Shown: positions 41,890-50,996, counted from the stretch's first letter. The stretch: 64,000 nucleotides of DNA from Intestinimonas massiliensis (ex Afouda et al. 2020) (GCF_900626285.1 NZ_LR131148.1:1-64000); one strand, 5' to 3'. Program-made: numbers and translations. Notes: generated by a model from the letters alone, not told the origin.

Positions 41890-42617
41890 AGTACGACGTT
41901 CACACCCACATCCTGCCCGGGATGGACGACGGAGCCCGGGACGGGGAGACGGCGGCGGCCATGCTCCGGCTGGAGGGAGCTCAGGGCGTGGAGGCGGTGG
42001 CGCTTACCTCTCACTACTACCGGGACCGGGAGGCGCCCGCCCGCTTTCTGGCCCGGCGGCGGGAGGCCGCGGAGCGGCTGAGCAGGGCCCTGGAGGCGCT
42101 CCCTCCGGCTGAGCGGCAGGCTCTGCCACGGGCGGCTCTGGCCGCCGAGGTGGCCTGGATGCCGAACCTGAGCCGTTGGGACGAGCTGGAGCAGTTCTGT
42201 ATCGGGAATACGGAGTATTTTCTGCTGGAACTGCCGTTTCACCCCTGGGGCAGCCTGCTGCTGGATCAGCTCTATGAGCTGCTGGCCTGCACCCGGTTCA
42301 TTCCTGTGATAGCCCATCTGGAGCGCTATTTTGCCGGACAGAAGCGGGCCCATATCCAGGAGCTGTATGCCATGGGACTTCCCATCCAGTTCAGCGCCTC
42401 CTCCGTACTGGAGCTGACCAGGCGGGGCGGCGTACTGCGGGCCCTCCGGAGCCGGAGCCCCTGTCTCCTGGCCTCCGACTGCCATGACCTGGACCGGCGG
42501 CGGCCCGACCTGGGACCGGCGGGGCAGGTGCTGGAGCGAAAGCTGGACGCCGGGGTCCGGGCGGACATGGAGGCGCGTGCCGGTGCAATCCTTCGAAACG
42601 CCGCGCCGTTGGCATGA
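41886..42617 (+). CDS. Tyrosine-protein phosphatase, CpsB/YwqE type (243 aa)
   Basis: A manganese-dependent PHP-fold phosphatase that removes phosphate from the CpsD tyrosine tail. Metal-binding motifs are visible: HTHILPGMDDGARD at the N-terminus, TSHYYRD, a Glu in LAAEVAWM, HLERY and ASDCHD near the C-terminus. The second histidine cluster is TSHY where related proteins often have TPHH. It completes the CpsC-D-B set. Confidence 0.9.
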   Translation: MKYDVHTHILPGMDDGARDGETAAAMLRLEGAQGVEAVALTSHYYRDREAPARFLARRREAAERLSRALEALPPAERQALPRAALAAEVAWMPNLSRWDELEQFCIGNTEYFLLELPFHPWGSLLLDQLYELLACTRFIPVIAHLERYFAGQKRAHIQELYAMGLPIQFSASSVLELTRRGGVLRALRSRSPCLLASDCHDLDRRRPDLGPAGQVLERKLDAGVRADMEARAGAILRNAAPLA

Positions 42618-42635
42618 GAGAAAAGGAGCAAGACC

Positions 42636-42917
42636 ATGCGGCAGAATGAAAACTTTATGCTCCGGTGCTGTGCGGACCTGACCCTGCTGGTGCCGGTAGG
42701 GGAGGCAGCCCTCCGCTTTCCGGGCATGATCTCGGTGAATGAGGCGGGGGCCTTTCTGTGGGAGGCCCTGAGCCGGGACCAGACCCCGGAGAGCCTGACA
42801 GAGCTGCTGACCCAACGGTTCCAGGTGAGCCCTGACCGGGCGGCGCGGGACACGGAGGTATTTTTGGACAAGCTGGCCCGGGCGGGCGCGCTGGCGGACG
42901 AGAGCCGGGATGGATAA
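42636..42917 (+). CDS. PqqD-like peptide-binding protein (93 aa)
   Basis: A stand-alone PqqD/RRE-type domain, a small winged-helix fold that binds leader peptides of RiPP precursors and delivers them to modifying enzymes. Typical features are PGMISVNEAGAFLWEAL and the downstream helical VSPDRAARDTEVFLDKL. Length is normal. The stop overlaps the S26 peptidase gene by 8 bases. In this locus the obvious candidate partner is the 60-residue peptide 4 kb upstream. PqqD-like genes without RiPP enzymes also occur in polysaccharide loci, so the partner is an inference. Confidence 0.85.
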   Translation: MRQNENFMLRCCADLTLLVPVGEAALRFPGMISVNEAGAFLWEALSRDQTPESLTELLTQRFQVSPDRAARDTEVFLDKLARAGALADESRDG

Positions 42918-43398
42918 GTCCTTCTCCGCCGGCCGGCTGCCCATGGAGCAGCTGCGGGAGGTGCTGGACGTTCAGCTCTCCCGGGGCCAGGCGGTGCTCC
43001 CCGTGACGGGCGGCAGCATGCACCCCCTGCTGCGGGAGGGGGATCTGGTGCGGCTGTCCGCCCCGTCCGGGACGTGGAGCCCGGGCGACATCGTCCTGTA
43101 TCAGAGAGCGGACGGACGGTATGTCCTCCACAGGATCATAAAAGAAGCGGGCGGCCGGCTGCAGTGCTGCGGGGACCACCAGTGGCGGAGCGAGGAGATC
43201 GGGCCGGAGCAGGTGGTGGCCCTGGGGGAGGCCAGATGCCGGGAGGGCAACTGGCGGCCTCTGAACAGCGGCGGGCTGGCCCGGCGGGGCCGTCTGTGGA
43301 CGGCGCTTTACCCCGTGCGGCGGCCCCTGCTGGGGCTGCGGCGGAAGCTGGGCCGATTGCGGAAACGGCTGAGAAGAGGACCGGAAAGGAAAGGGTGA
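42910..43398 (+). CDS. S24/S26 family peptidase, Ser-His signal-peptidase type (162 aa)
   Basis: A small signal-peptidase-like protease. Ser36 lies in the canonical GGSMHPLLREGD box. The second catalytic position reads VLHRII (His74) rather than the bacterial Lys, as in the archaeal/ER and SipW branch. There is no clear N-terminal membrane helix, unlike ordinary signal peptidases; the C-terminus is very basic (RRKLGRLRKRLRRG), perhaps membrane-surface binding. It sits right behind the PqqD gene with which it overlaps, suggesting maturation of a modified peptide. Confidence 0.82.
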   Translation: MDKSFSAGRLPMEQLREVLDVQLSRGQAVLPVTGGSMHPLLREGDLVRLSAPSGTWSPGDIVLYQRADGRYVLHRIIKEAGGRLQCCGDHQWRSEEIGPEQVVALGEARCREGNWRPLNSGGLARRGRLWTALYPVRRPLLGLRRKLGRLRKRLRRGPERKG

Positions 43399-43404
43399 GG
43401 AGAC

Positions 43405-44754
43405 ATGAGAGGACGGGTGGGCATCCTGGCGGGGCTGCTGTGCTGCCTGCTGACGGTGCAGGCGGCGGCCTATTCAGACGCGGAGGATCACTGGGCGGCC
43501 TCCAGCATTGAGCGGTGGAGCGCCAGCGGAATCGTGACCGGATATGACGACGGCAGTTTCCGGCCGGATCAGACCATTACCCGGGGTGAACTGGCGGCCC
43601 TGCTGGCCAGGGTATTCTCCTGGTCGGACAGAGCGGACAACACCTTTACCGATCTGCCGGAGGACAGCTGGTGCACCGGCTACGTGCTCCAGGCCGCGGC
43701 GGCTGGGGTCCTTCAGGGCAGCGGCGGCCTGGTGCGGCCGGAGGCCTCCGTCACCCGGCAGGAGGCGGCGGTGATGTACTACCGGGCCTTTGACCTGAGC
43801 CCGGCGGAGAGCGGCCGCACTTTTCCGGATCAGGAGCAGATCGCCGGCTGGGCGGAGCAGGAGGTGGACACCCTGCTGGCCAAAGGCTGGATCCGGGGTA
43901 CCGACACCGGGGACTTTGCGCCCCAGGCGCTCTTTACCCGGGCCCAGGCTGTGACCATGCTGGACAACATGGTGGCGGACTACATCCACGCCGCGGCGGC
44001 CGTCCAGCGGGATGAGGCGGGCACCGTACTGGCGGCGGCCTCCGGGGTCACACTACAGAACATGACGGTAAACGGGGACCTGATCATCACCGGGTCGGCC
44101 GTCGGCAGCGAAGTGGTGCTCCACAACGTGGCGGTCACCGGCCGGATCCTGGTGCTGGCCGGCGACGGCTCGGAGATCCGGATTTCCGGTACCACCTCCG
44201 CTCCTCTGCTGGAGGTGCGGGGCACCGGCAGCTGGGTCACCCTGGTGGGCACGCCGGCGCTGGAGCGGATCCTGGTTTCCGGCCCGGAGGCGGCCATTGA
44301 CGGCCTGGAGACGGGCGCGGAGGTGGAGATCGGCCCCGGTGTGGAAAAGGCCCAGGTCAACGGCCACGTCTGTGAGCCCGGTACCGTGGTCCGGGCCCAG
44401 CCCGGCAGCAGCCTGGGGAATGTGGACGTGGATATATCCATTGACGGCGGCAGCGGCGGAGGGGGCGGAGGCGGCGGAAGCAGCCGGCTGGAGCCCCCCG
44501 CCATTCAGTCCAAGGGGGCCGACAGCATCACCATCCGGACCAGGCAGGGCGTGACCTACCTGCTGCGGGACGAGCTGGGGGCGACAACCGCCTCCTATAC
44601 GGCTCAGACCGACGGGACCTATACCTTTACCGGGCTGGTCCGCGGCGCGTACACCCTCACCGCGGAGCGGGAGGGCTATGAGGCATCGGAGCCGGTGTCC
44701 GTCTATGTGTCCAACGGCATGATCGTGATTGACTGGGGCAAGCAGGACGGCTGA
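43405..44754 (+). CDS. SLH-domain surface protein (449 aa)
   Basis: An exported wall-binding protein. Signal peptide 1-22 (VQAAA), three SLH domains (about 24-66, 78-125, 135-185; SDAEDHWAASSIERWSASGIVTGYDDGSFRPDQTITRGELAALL), a beta-solenoid-like region (205-330), a Gly-rich linker (about 350-360) and a C-terminal carboxypeptidase-regulatory-like beta domain (363-445). It starts 6 bases after the peptidase gene behind GGTGAGGAG and precedes the ABC exporter, so it is expressed with them. Confidence 0.85.
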   Translation: MRGRVGILAGLLCCLLTVQAAAYSDAEDHWAASSIERWSASGIVTGYDDGSFRPDQTITRGELAALLARVFSWSDRADNTFTDLPEDSWCTGYVLQAAAAGVLQGSGGLVRPEASVTRQEAAVMYYRAFDLSPAESGRTFPDQEQIAGWAEQEVDTLLAKGWIRGTDTGDFAPQALFTRAQAVTMLDNMVADYIHAAAAVQRDEAGTVLAAASGVTLQNMTVNGDLIITGSAVGSEVVLHNVAVTGRILVLAGDGSEIRISGTTSAPLLEVRGTGSWVTLVGTPALERILVSGPEAAIDGLETGAEVEIGPGVEKAQVNGHVCEPGTVVRAQPGSSLGNVDVDISIDGGSGGGGGGGGSSRLEPPAIQSKGADSITIRTRQGVTYLLRDELGATTASYTAQTDGTYTFTGLVRGAYTLTAEREGYEASEPVSVYVSNGMIVIDWGKQDG

Positions 44755-44768
44755 GCCCGGAGGCTGAT

Positions 44769-46412
44769 ATGGAAGAACGGAAGGGACAGGGGTTCAGGGA
44801 GGCGCTGCGGGACTTCCTGAGGCCCGAGCGGGGCGTGAGCGTCAGGCTCACCGTCCTGCTCTGCCTGCAATCCCTGCTGCTGGTAGCCCTGGCCTTTGTG
44901 ACCAGAGGGGTGATCGACGGCGGGCTGCCCCACGATAGGCGGTCCGCCCTCCGGTGGGCGGTGCTGCTGCTCCTCTCAGCGGCGATCCCCCTGCTGTATA
45001 ACCTGGGGCGGGGATATGCCGAGGCCGCCTCGGACCGGGCCGTGTCCCGGGTGCGGCAGCACATGGTCACCGCGCTTCAGAGAAAGAGCTGCAAGGCGGT
45101 GAACGGCATCCACAGCGGGGTGCTGTATGACCGCCTGATGCGGGACTGCCATATGGTGTGTCAGCAGTATCTGACCGTAATCCCCGGCACGGTGAGCCAG
45201 GGCGTGCGGCTGGCGGGCGCGGTATGCGCCCTGGCGCTGCTGTCCGGCTGGGCTGCTGCGGCTGTGCTGGTATTCGGCGGCGTGGTGATCTGTGCCGCGC
45301 TGCCCTTCCGGGACGGCCTGAAGCGGCGGCGCCACAGGGTCAGCGAGGCGGAGGAGGCCATGAGCGCCTGCCTGCAGGAGCAGCTGGAGCAGCGGGAGGT
45401 GGTGCAGGGGATCTCCGCCGGAGCGGCCTGCGCCGACCGCCTGTGGGAGCGGAGCCAGGACTGGCGGGCCAGGCGGGCGGGATTCCGCCGGTTCCAGCTG
45501 GCCGGCAGCACCCTGTTCGGGGCGGCGGTGCAGCTGCTCTCCGCCGCCGCCATCCTGTGGGGCGTGACGCTGGTCTATCGCCGGTCCATGAGCTTCGGCG
45601 ATCTGACGGCGGTGATCCAGCTTCTGACCCTGTTCCGGGCCCCGGTATCCGGCCTGGGCGGCCTGCCCGGCCGGCTGGCCGCCATCCGGGCGGCGGAGGA
45701 GCGGCTGGAGCGGCTGTGGGATCTGCCGGAGGAGCCGGCGGGACAGCCCATCCCCGACGGGGCCGGAGCGCGGGCTCTGGTGTTTGAGCATGTGACCTTC
45801 CGCTACGGGGAGGACCGGCAGGCGGTGCTGAAGGATTTTTCCGCCCGGGTGCCGCTGGACCGGTGGACCTGCCTGCGGGGTGCCTCCGGCCGGGGCAAAA
45901 GCACCCTTTACCGCCTGATCCTGGGCCTGTATGAGCCGGAGGAGGGGCGGATCTGGCTGGAGACCGACAAGGGCCGGGTGCCTTGCTCCGCCGCCACCCG
46001 GGGCCTGTTCGGATACGTGCCTCAGCTCCCGGTGCTCTTTTCGGGCACCATCCGGGAGAACCTGCTTCTGGGTGATCCGAAGGCGGGTGAGGAGGCCCTG
46101 TGGACGGCGCTGGAGGACTGCTGCTGCGGCTTTGTCCGCCAGCTGCCGGAGGGCCTGGATACGGTGTTGGGGGAGGGCGGACTGCGGCTGTCGGTGGGAC
46201 AGCGGCAGCGGATCGCCCTGGCCCGGGCGCTGCTGTCCGGACCGCAGGTCCTGCTGCTGGATGAGGCCACCGCCTCTCTGGACAGGCCCACGGAGGGACA
46301 GGTGCTCCGCACCCTGGCGGCCCGCTGCCCCGGGGCCATATTGGCCACCCACCGGGCGGAGACGGCCCGGGAGGTGACCCAGGCGTATCTGATCTTGAGC
46401 GACGAGGAATGA
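44769..46412 (+). CDS. ABC exporter with fused membrane and ATPase domains (547 aa)
   Basis: A type I half-exporter, active as a dimer. The six-helix membrane domain occupies about residues 20-310. The nucleotide-binding domain has Walker A GASGRGKST, Q-loop VPQLPVLFSGTIREN, signature LSVGQRQR, Walker B VLLLDEATASLD and a switch His in ATHRA. The signature LSVGQ departs slightly from LSGGQ. No C39 peptidase domain is present, so leader cleavage would fall to the S26 peptidase nearby. It overlaps the next gene by 4 bases. The cargo could be the modified peptide; a lipid or glycan cargo cannot be excluded. Confidence 0.87.
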   Translation: MEERKGQGFREALRDFLRPERGVSVRLTVLLCLQSLLLVALAFVTRGVIDGGLPHDRRSALRWAVLLLLSAAIPLLYNLGRGYAEAASDRAVSRVRQHMVTALQRKSCKAVNGIHSGVLYDRLMRDCHMVCQQYLTVIPGTVSQGVRLAGAVCALALLSGWAAAAVLVFGGVVICAALPFRDGLKRRRHRVSEAEEAMSACLQEQLEQREVVQGISAGAACADRLWERSQDWRARRAGFRRFQLAGSTLFGAAVQLLSAAAILWGVTLVYRRSMSFGDLTAVIQLLTLFRAPVSGLGGLPGRLAAIRAAEERLERLWDLPEEPAGQPIPDGAGARALVFEHVTFRYGEDRQAVLKDFSARVPLDRWTCLRGASGRGKSTLYRLILGLYEPEEGRIWLETDKGRVPCSAATRGLFGYVPQLPVLFSGTIRENLLLGDPKAGEEALWTALEDCCCGFVRQLPEGLDTVLGEGGLRLSVGQRQRIALARALLSGPQVLLLDEATASLDRPTEGQVLRTLAARCPGAILATHRAETAREVTQAYLILSDEE

Positions 46413-48358
46413 AGGGAACTATGGAGCGGACAATTCACAAATGGATCCGGCTGCTGACCATCGTCGTGCTGGACATCCTGTTCATCACGGCTTCGGGCGG
46501 CATTGCGCTGCTGGCCCGGTTTGACTTCTCCTTTGCCCAGCTGTCGGATCAATTTATCGATGTGTGGCTGCGCTGGCTTCCGGCGCAGATCATGATCACG
46601 CTGGGAATTTTCCTGCTGCGGAAAATGTACCACTATATGTGGCGGTCCGTCAGCGCCTACGACGCGCTGGGCATGATCGCCTCCGTGCTGATGGCCTACG
46701 GGGTGTCTGCCGCCGCGGGGCTGCTGGCGGGCTGCAGGCTGCCCCGCAGCGTGTACTTTATCGCCCTGATCTGCCAGCTCATCACCCTGGTGGGCCTGCG
46801 GTGCAGCTGCCGGTTTTACGACGTGCTGCGGAGCGCCCTCCGCGGGGGGGGCTTTCGGGAGGAGCGCATCATGCTCATCGGTGCCGGAGAGGCCGGCCGG
46901 GTCCTGCTCCGGGAACTGCGCTCCAGTCCCCGTGTGGAGGGGACGGTCTGCTGCATCATCGACGATGATGTGGAGAAACGGGGCCGGTACTTAAACGGCG
47001 TCCGGATCATAGGCGGACGGGAAAAGATCCCGGGCGCGGTCCGGAAGCTGGACATCACCCAGATCATATTCGCCATCCCCACCGCCACCGCCAAGGAAAA
47101 GCGGGAGATCCTGGACATCTGCAAAATGACCGGCTGCCGCCTCCGGGTATTGCCCGGACTGTATCAGCTGGTCAACGGGGAGGTCTCCCTCCAGGCGGTG
47201 AAGGACGTGCAGGTGGAGGACCTTCTGGGCCGGGAAATGGTGCGGTTTGACAAGAGCCGGATGTACGATTTCCTGCACGGAAAGACCGTCCTGGTGACGG
47301 GGGGCGGCGGCTCCATCGGCAGCGAGCTCTGCCGCCAGGTGGCCGCCTTTTTCCCCAGACAGCTGATTATTCTGGATATCTATGAGAACAACGCCTACGA
47401 CATCCAGCAGGAGCTGCGGCGCGCCTACGGGGACCGGCTGGATCTCCGGGTGGAGATCGCCTCGGTCCGGGACCGGGAGCGGATGGAAGAGCTGTTCCTG
47501 CGCTACCGGCCTCAGCTGGTATTCCACGCCGCGGCCCATAAGCACGTGCCGCTTATGGAGGACTGTCCCCGGGAGGCCATCAAAAACAATATCTTCGGTA
47601 CCTACCATGTGGTCTGCGCGGCGGAGCGGGCGGGGGTGGAGAAGTTCGTCATGATCTCCACCGACAAGGCGGTAAACCCCACCAATGTCATGGGAGCCAC
47701 CAAGCGGTTCTGCGAGATGATCCTCCAGAGCCGGTCGGAGAGCGCCACGGAGTTTGTCTCCGTGCGGTTTGGAAACGTGCTGGGCTCCAACGGGTCGGTG
47801 GTGCCCCTGTTCCGCAGGCAGATCGCCGAGGGCGGCCCGGTGACCATTACCGACAAGCGGATCATCCGGTATTTCATGACCATCCCGGAGGCCTCCCAGC
47901 TGGTGCTGGAGGCGGCGGCCATGGCCAGACAGGGCCAGGTGTTCGTATTGGACATGGGCGAGCCGGTCAAGATACTGACGCTGGCGGAGAACCTGATCCG
48001 CCTTTCCGGTCTGGAGCCCTACAAGGACATCCAGATCGTGGAGATCGGCCTGCGGCCGGGGGAGAAGCTGTATGAGGAGCTGCTGATGAACAGTGAGCAC
48101 CTGTCCAGGACGGAGAACAAGCGGATCTTTATCGAGCAGCAGCGGGAGCTGCGGCAGGAAAAGATCATGACTGCCCTGCGGCAGCTGGCGGCGGCCCTGG
48201 AGGACGGGCAGAGCGATGCCAAACTGGTATCACTGATGAAGCGGCTGGTGCCCACCTACCACGATGCGGCTCAGGTCAACCGGATGGCCGGGGCGGCGCT
48301 GCCTCCGGAGCCGGAGGGCCGGCAGTATCCCGCTGGTGAAGTGACCAGACTGGCCTAG
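46409..48358 (+). CDS. NDP-sugar 4,6-dehydratase/epimerase, CapD-PglF type (649 aa)
   Basis: A membrane-bound nucleotide-sugar dehydratase. Four N-terminal helices (about 10-130) are followed by two Rossmann domains: a degenerate one (GAGEAGRVLLREL, about 153) and the catalytic one (VTGGGGSIGSELCRQ, about 297). The active-site region STDKAVNPTNVMGATKR has Met in place of the short-chain Tyr, as usual in this family. It makes 4-keto-6-deoxy-HexNAc precursors such as for bacillosamine or FucNAc sugars. ATG at 46409 overlaps the ABC gene; a second ATG at 46421 is possible. Confidence 0.9.
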   Translation: MKGTMERTIHKWIRLLTIVVLDILFITASGGIALLARFDFSFAQLSDQFIDVWLRWLPAQIMITLGIFLLRKMYHYMWRSVSAYDALGMIASVLMAYGVSAAAGLLAGCRLPRSVYFIALICQLITLVGLRCSCRFYDVLRSALRGGGFREERIMLIGAGEAGRVLLRELRSSPRVEGTVCCIIDDDVEKRGRYLNGVRIIGGREKIPGAVRKLDITQIIFAIPTATAKEKREILDICKMTGCRLRVLPGLYQLVNGEVSLQAVKDVQVEDLLGREMVRFDKSRMYDFLHGKTVLVTGGGGSIGSELCRQVAAFFPRQLIILDIYENNAYDIQQELRRAYGDRLDLRVEIASVRDRERMEELFLRYRPQLVFHAAAHKHVPLMEDCPREAIKNNIFGTYHVVCAAERAGVEKFVMISTDKAVNPTNVMGATKRFCEMILQSRSESATEFVSVRFGNVLGSNGSVVPLFRRQIAEGGPVTITDKRIIRYFMTIPEASQLVLEAAAMARQGQVFVLDMGEPVKILTLAENLIRLSGLEPYKDIQIVEIGLRPGEKLYEELLMNSEHLSRTENKRIFIEQQRELRQEKIMTALRQLAAALEDGQSDAKLVSLMKRLVPTYHDAAQVNRMAGAALPPEPEGRQYPAGEVTRLA

Positions 48359-48389
48359 GGACAACCATGAATGGGAATGGAGATATGCC

Positions 48390-49106
48390 TTGAGACGCGG
48401 GAAGAAAATAGCCTTGGGTATCCTGGCGGCGCTGCTGCTGGGCGGAACGGCCCTCTGCGTCTGGCAGCGGGAGAACATCGGTGCGCTGTACACCGTCCTG
48501 ACCAAGGATCCGGAATCCATCTCCTCCGATATGGAGAAGGTCCGCAGGGAGCACCAGCTGACGCTCCAGGAGGAGAAGGGGGTGACGGTGCTTCAGCCCA
48601 GCGTGGAGCAGAGTGAAAGCCTGCTGAACGGTACGGCGACGGCGGAGGAGGTCAAGCAGGCTCTGGGCCTGACGGACCAGCTGACAGAACAACCCCCTTC
48701 GCCGGGGGAGAGCGCGGCGCCGGAATCCGTCCGGCCGGCGGAGGAAAAGCCTGTGTTCGATCAGACCGCCGCCCTGAACCGCTGTGTGGCGGAGCTGTAC
48801 GCCTACAAGGTGGATCTGATGGCTCAGCTGGGTCAGCTGCGGCAGGACACCTATCTGATGTGGAACAACCTGCCCGCCGGGGAGCGCACACCGGCCAGAA
48901 AGCAGACGGTGGTCATGGACGGGCTCTATACCTGCTACGCGCTGGAGGCGGAGGCGGATACCAGGGTCAAGCAGATCCTGAGCGATTACCGGACGCTCTT
49001 TGAAAACGCCGGAGCGGGGACGGAGGATCTGGACGAGCTGTGGGTCTACTATTGCGAGGAAAAGGCTGCCGAAAAGGCATACTATATGGAAAAATATCTG
49101 GACTGA
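48390..49106 (+). CDS. Membrane-anchored protein of unknown function (238 aa)
   Basis: Not recognised. A basic N-terminus with one membrane helix (about 7-24), a charged stalk, a Pro/Glu/Ser linker (about 100-125) and a helical C-terminal domain with conserved-looking Tyr and Trp residues (LRQDTYLMWNNLPAGER). It looks like a type II membrane protein with an outside domain. TTG start behind GGAGAT. Between the CapD-type gene and an SLH protein, probably part of the same surface-assembly unit. Confidence 0.68.
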   Translation: MRRGKKIALGILAALLLGGTALCVWQRENIGALYTVLTKDPESISSDMEKVRREHQLTLQEEKGVTVLQPSVEQSESLLNGTATAEEVKQALGLTDQLTEQPPSPGESAAPESVRPAEEKPVFDQTAALNRCVAELYAYKVDLMAQLGQLRQDTYLMWNNLPAGERTPARKQTVVMDGLYTCYALEAEADTRVKQILSDYRTLFENAGAGTEDLDELWVYYCEEKAAEKAYYMEKYLD

Positions 49107-49124
49107 AAAATGGGGGAAAGAGGC

Positions 49125-50996
49125 ATGAAAAAGAAAAGCATGAGCCGTCTGTCCGCGCTTCTGACTGTGCTGGCGGTCTGCCTGACGCTGCTGACGGCGC
49201 CGGCGCTGGCGGCGCCGGTGATCTCCGAGGCGGAGGAGCAGCTGACCCAGGCGGCACAGAGCGCCAACCTGACCCGAAAGGGACCTGCCGAATTCGTGTC
49301 CGCCGCCCAGGCGGGCAGCGCCCTTACGGCGGAACTGAAGGCGCCGGCGGATCTGGATGCCCAGGCGCCGGTGCTGGTGCTGGTGCAGGCGGTGGACGGG
49401 ACGGGTGCGCCCCTGTCCGGCAGCCCGGTGCGCTATTGCCTGGGTACGCTGACGGGTGAGGGAAAGGTGAGCCTGCGCTATCAGCAGGCTGGATGCAGCA
49501 GCTTTGTCATGATGGCGGCCCAGCCCGCCGTGAATCACGGCTCCATCCGGACGCTGACCGCCTCCGGGGAGTACCACGGCGGTATATGCATCATGACATA
49601 CAGCGCGTCCCTGGTCATGTCCGAGGACATGGCTACGGTGGTCACCGTGAACAAGGACGACAGCGAGACGCTGAAGACCCTGCGCTTTACCTGCTATCTG
49701 GAGGATGAGCTTCTCAAGGGGATCTCCGACTTTTCTCAGGCGGATATCGCCTTTTCCGGTTCGGAGCTCTACGAGCCGGTGAATGTGGCAAAGACCGAGA
49801 GAGGCGTGGCCGTTACATATAAGCTGCGGGACAGCGCCGTAGAGGGCTGGCGGACCCAGGATGTGGTGTCTGTCAAGGCGGCGCTCCAGACCGAGATGAC
49901 CATGTCCTGCCGCGGAGAAGTGAGCACCGCGGATGTGACGGCAGCCCTGGGAGAAAGCGGCGAGCTGTATACCTATGGCCGGCTGGAGATTACCAGACCG
50001 GGCGGCCAGGTGCCCTATTTCCATTGCGAGCGGGTGGTAGTCCCTGCGGCTCCGGTGAGCGTGTCTTTCTCCTCCGCTTCCAGCGGCGGAAGCCCGACGG
50101 CTCCGATAGAGGTGGAGGAGAGTGCGCATGGCGAGGTCCATGTGCCCTCTGTCGCTCCGGTGGGCAATATAGTCACCGTGGAGCTGGAGCCGGAGCCCGG
50201 TTTTACGATCCGGTATCTGTTTGTGGTGGACGATGACGGCCAGCTGGTGGACCTGACTGTGACGGGAGAAGATACTTACAGCTTTGTAATGCCCAGAGGC
50301 GGCGTCAGCGTGATGAGCGGTTTCCGCAAGGTGCTTGCCGACCCGGAGGATACCGGTGTGTCCCAGACGCTGATCACCGAGCAGCACATGGCTTTCATGA
50401 AGGGCGACGACAAGGGGAACTTCCGCCCCGATGACTCCATCACCAGAGCAGAGGTGGCGCAGATGTTCTACCGCCTGCTTCAGGACCGGACTGTGACGGA
50501 GCTTGTGGAGTTTTCGGATGTACCGGCGGACGCCTGGTATGCCCAGGCTGTGGGCACCCTGGCCGGGCTGGGGATCGTCAACGGCGTAGGCGACGGCCGT
50601 TTTGCCCCCGAGCGGCAGATCACCCGGGCGGAATTCGCGGTGCTCTGCGCCCGCTTTGCGGACAAGTGGGAGACGGGTACGGAATTTGCGGATGTACCTG
50701 CCGACCACTGGGCCCATGCTGAGATCTCCACCGCTGCGGCCTACGGCTGGATCAATGGGATCGGAAACGATCTGTTTGCCCCCGAGCGGCAGATCACCCG
50801 GGCCGAGGCGGCAGCGCTGACCAACCGGGTCCTGGGCCGTCTGGGTGACATCGTGGCGATTCAGGAGGGAGCGGGCAGAGAATTCCCGGATGTGACGGGC
50901 CAGCACTGGGCGTATGGTGAGATCGCGGAAGCTGCCACGGATCACCGGTGTACGTTTAATGATACCCGCACGCTGGAATACTGGGACCTTAAGTAA
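49125..50996 (+). CDS. SLH-domain surface protein, C-terminal SLH (623 aa)
   Basis: Signal peptide 1-29 (ALAA), an N-terminal beta-rich region of about 370 residues with no recognised domain, then three SLH domains at the C-terminus (about 385-620; ADAWYAQAVGTLAGLGIVNGVGDGRFAPERQITRAEFAVL). The second and third SLH repeats share a 28-base identical DNA stretch. ATG at 49125 was chosen because GGGGGAAAGAGG precedes it; an ATG 15 bases upstream has no ribosome site. The stop overlaps the next start by one base. Confidence 0.83.
   Translation: MKKKSMSRLSALLTVLAVCLTLLTAPALAAPVISEAEEQLTQAAQSANLTRKGPAEFVSAAQAGSALTAELKAPADLDAQAPVLVLVQAVDGTGAPLSGSPVRYCLGTLTGEGKVSLRYQQAGCSSFVMMAAQPAVNHGSIRTLTASGEYHGGICIMTYSASLVMSEDMATVVTVNKDDSETLKTLRFTCYLEDELLKGISDFSQADIAFSGSELYEPVNVAKTERGVAVTYKLRDSAVEGWRTQDVVSVKAALQTEMTMSCRGEVSTADVTAALGESGELYTYGRLEITRPGGQVPYFHCERVVVPAAPVSVSFSSASSGGSPTAPIEVEESAHGEVHVPSVAPVGNIVTVELEPEPGFTIRYLFVVDDDGQLVDLTVTGEDTYSFVMPRGGVSVMSGFRKVLADPEDTGVSQTLITEQHMAFMKGDDKGNFRPDDSITRAEVAQMFYRLLQDRTVTELVEFSDVPADAWYAQAVGTLAGLGIVNGVGDGRFAPERQITRAEFAVLCARFADKWETGTEFADVPADHWAHAEISTAAAYGWINGIGNDLFAPERQITRAEAAALTNRVLGRLGDIVAIQEGAGREFPDVTGQHWAYGEIAEAATDHRCTFNDTRTLEYWDLK
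50601..50802. repeat. 28-bp exact direct repeat within SLH coding DNA
   Basis: The stretch 50601-50628 recurs exactly at 50775-50802, starting TTTGCCCCCGAG and ending CACCCGGG. The offset is 174 bases (58 codons), one SLH repeat, so recombination would remove or add a domain in frame. Confidence 0.85.

Noticed and set aside
46409..48358. Loss of the catalytic tyrosine in the CapD-type enzyme as a defect
   Set aside because: Met at that position (NVMGATKR) is normal for this dehydratase family as I know it, so it is not an inactivating change.
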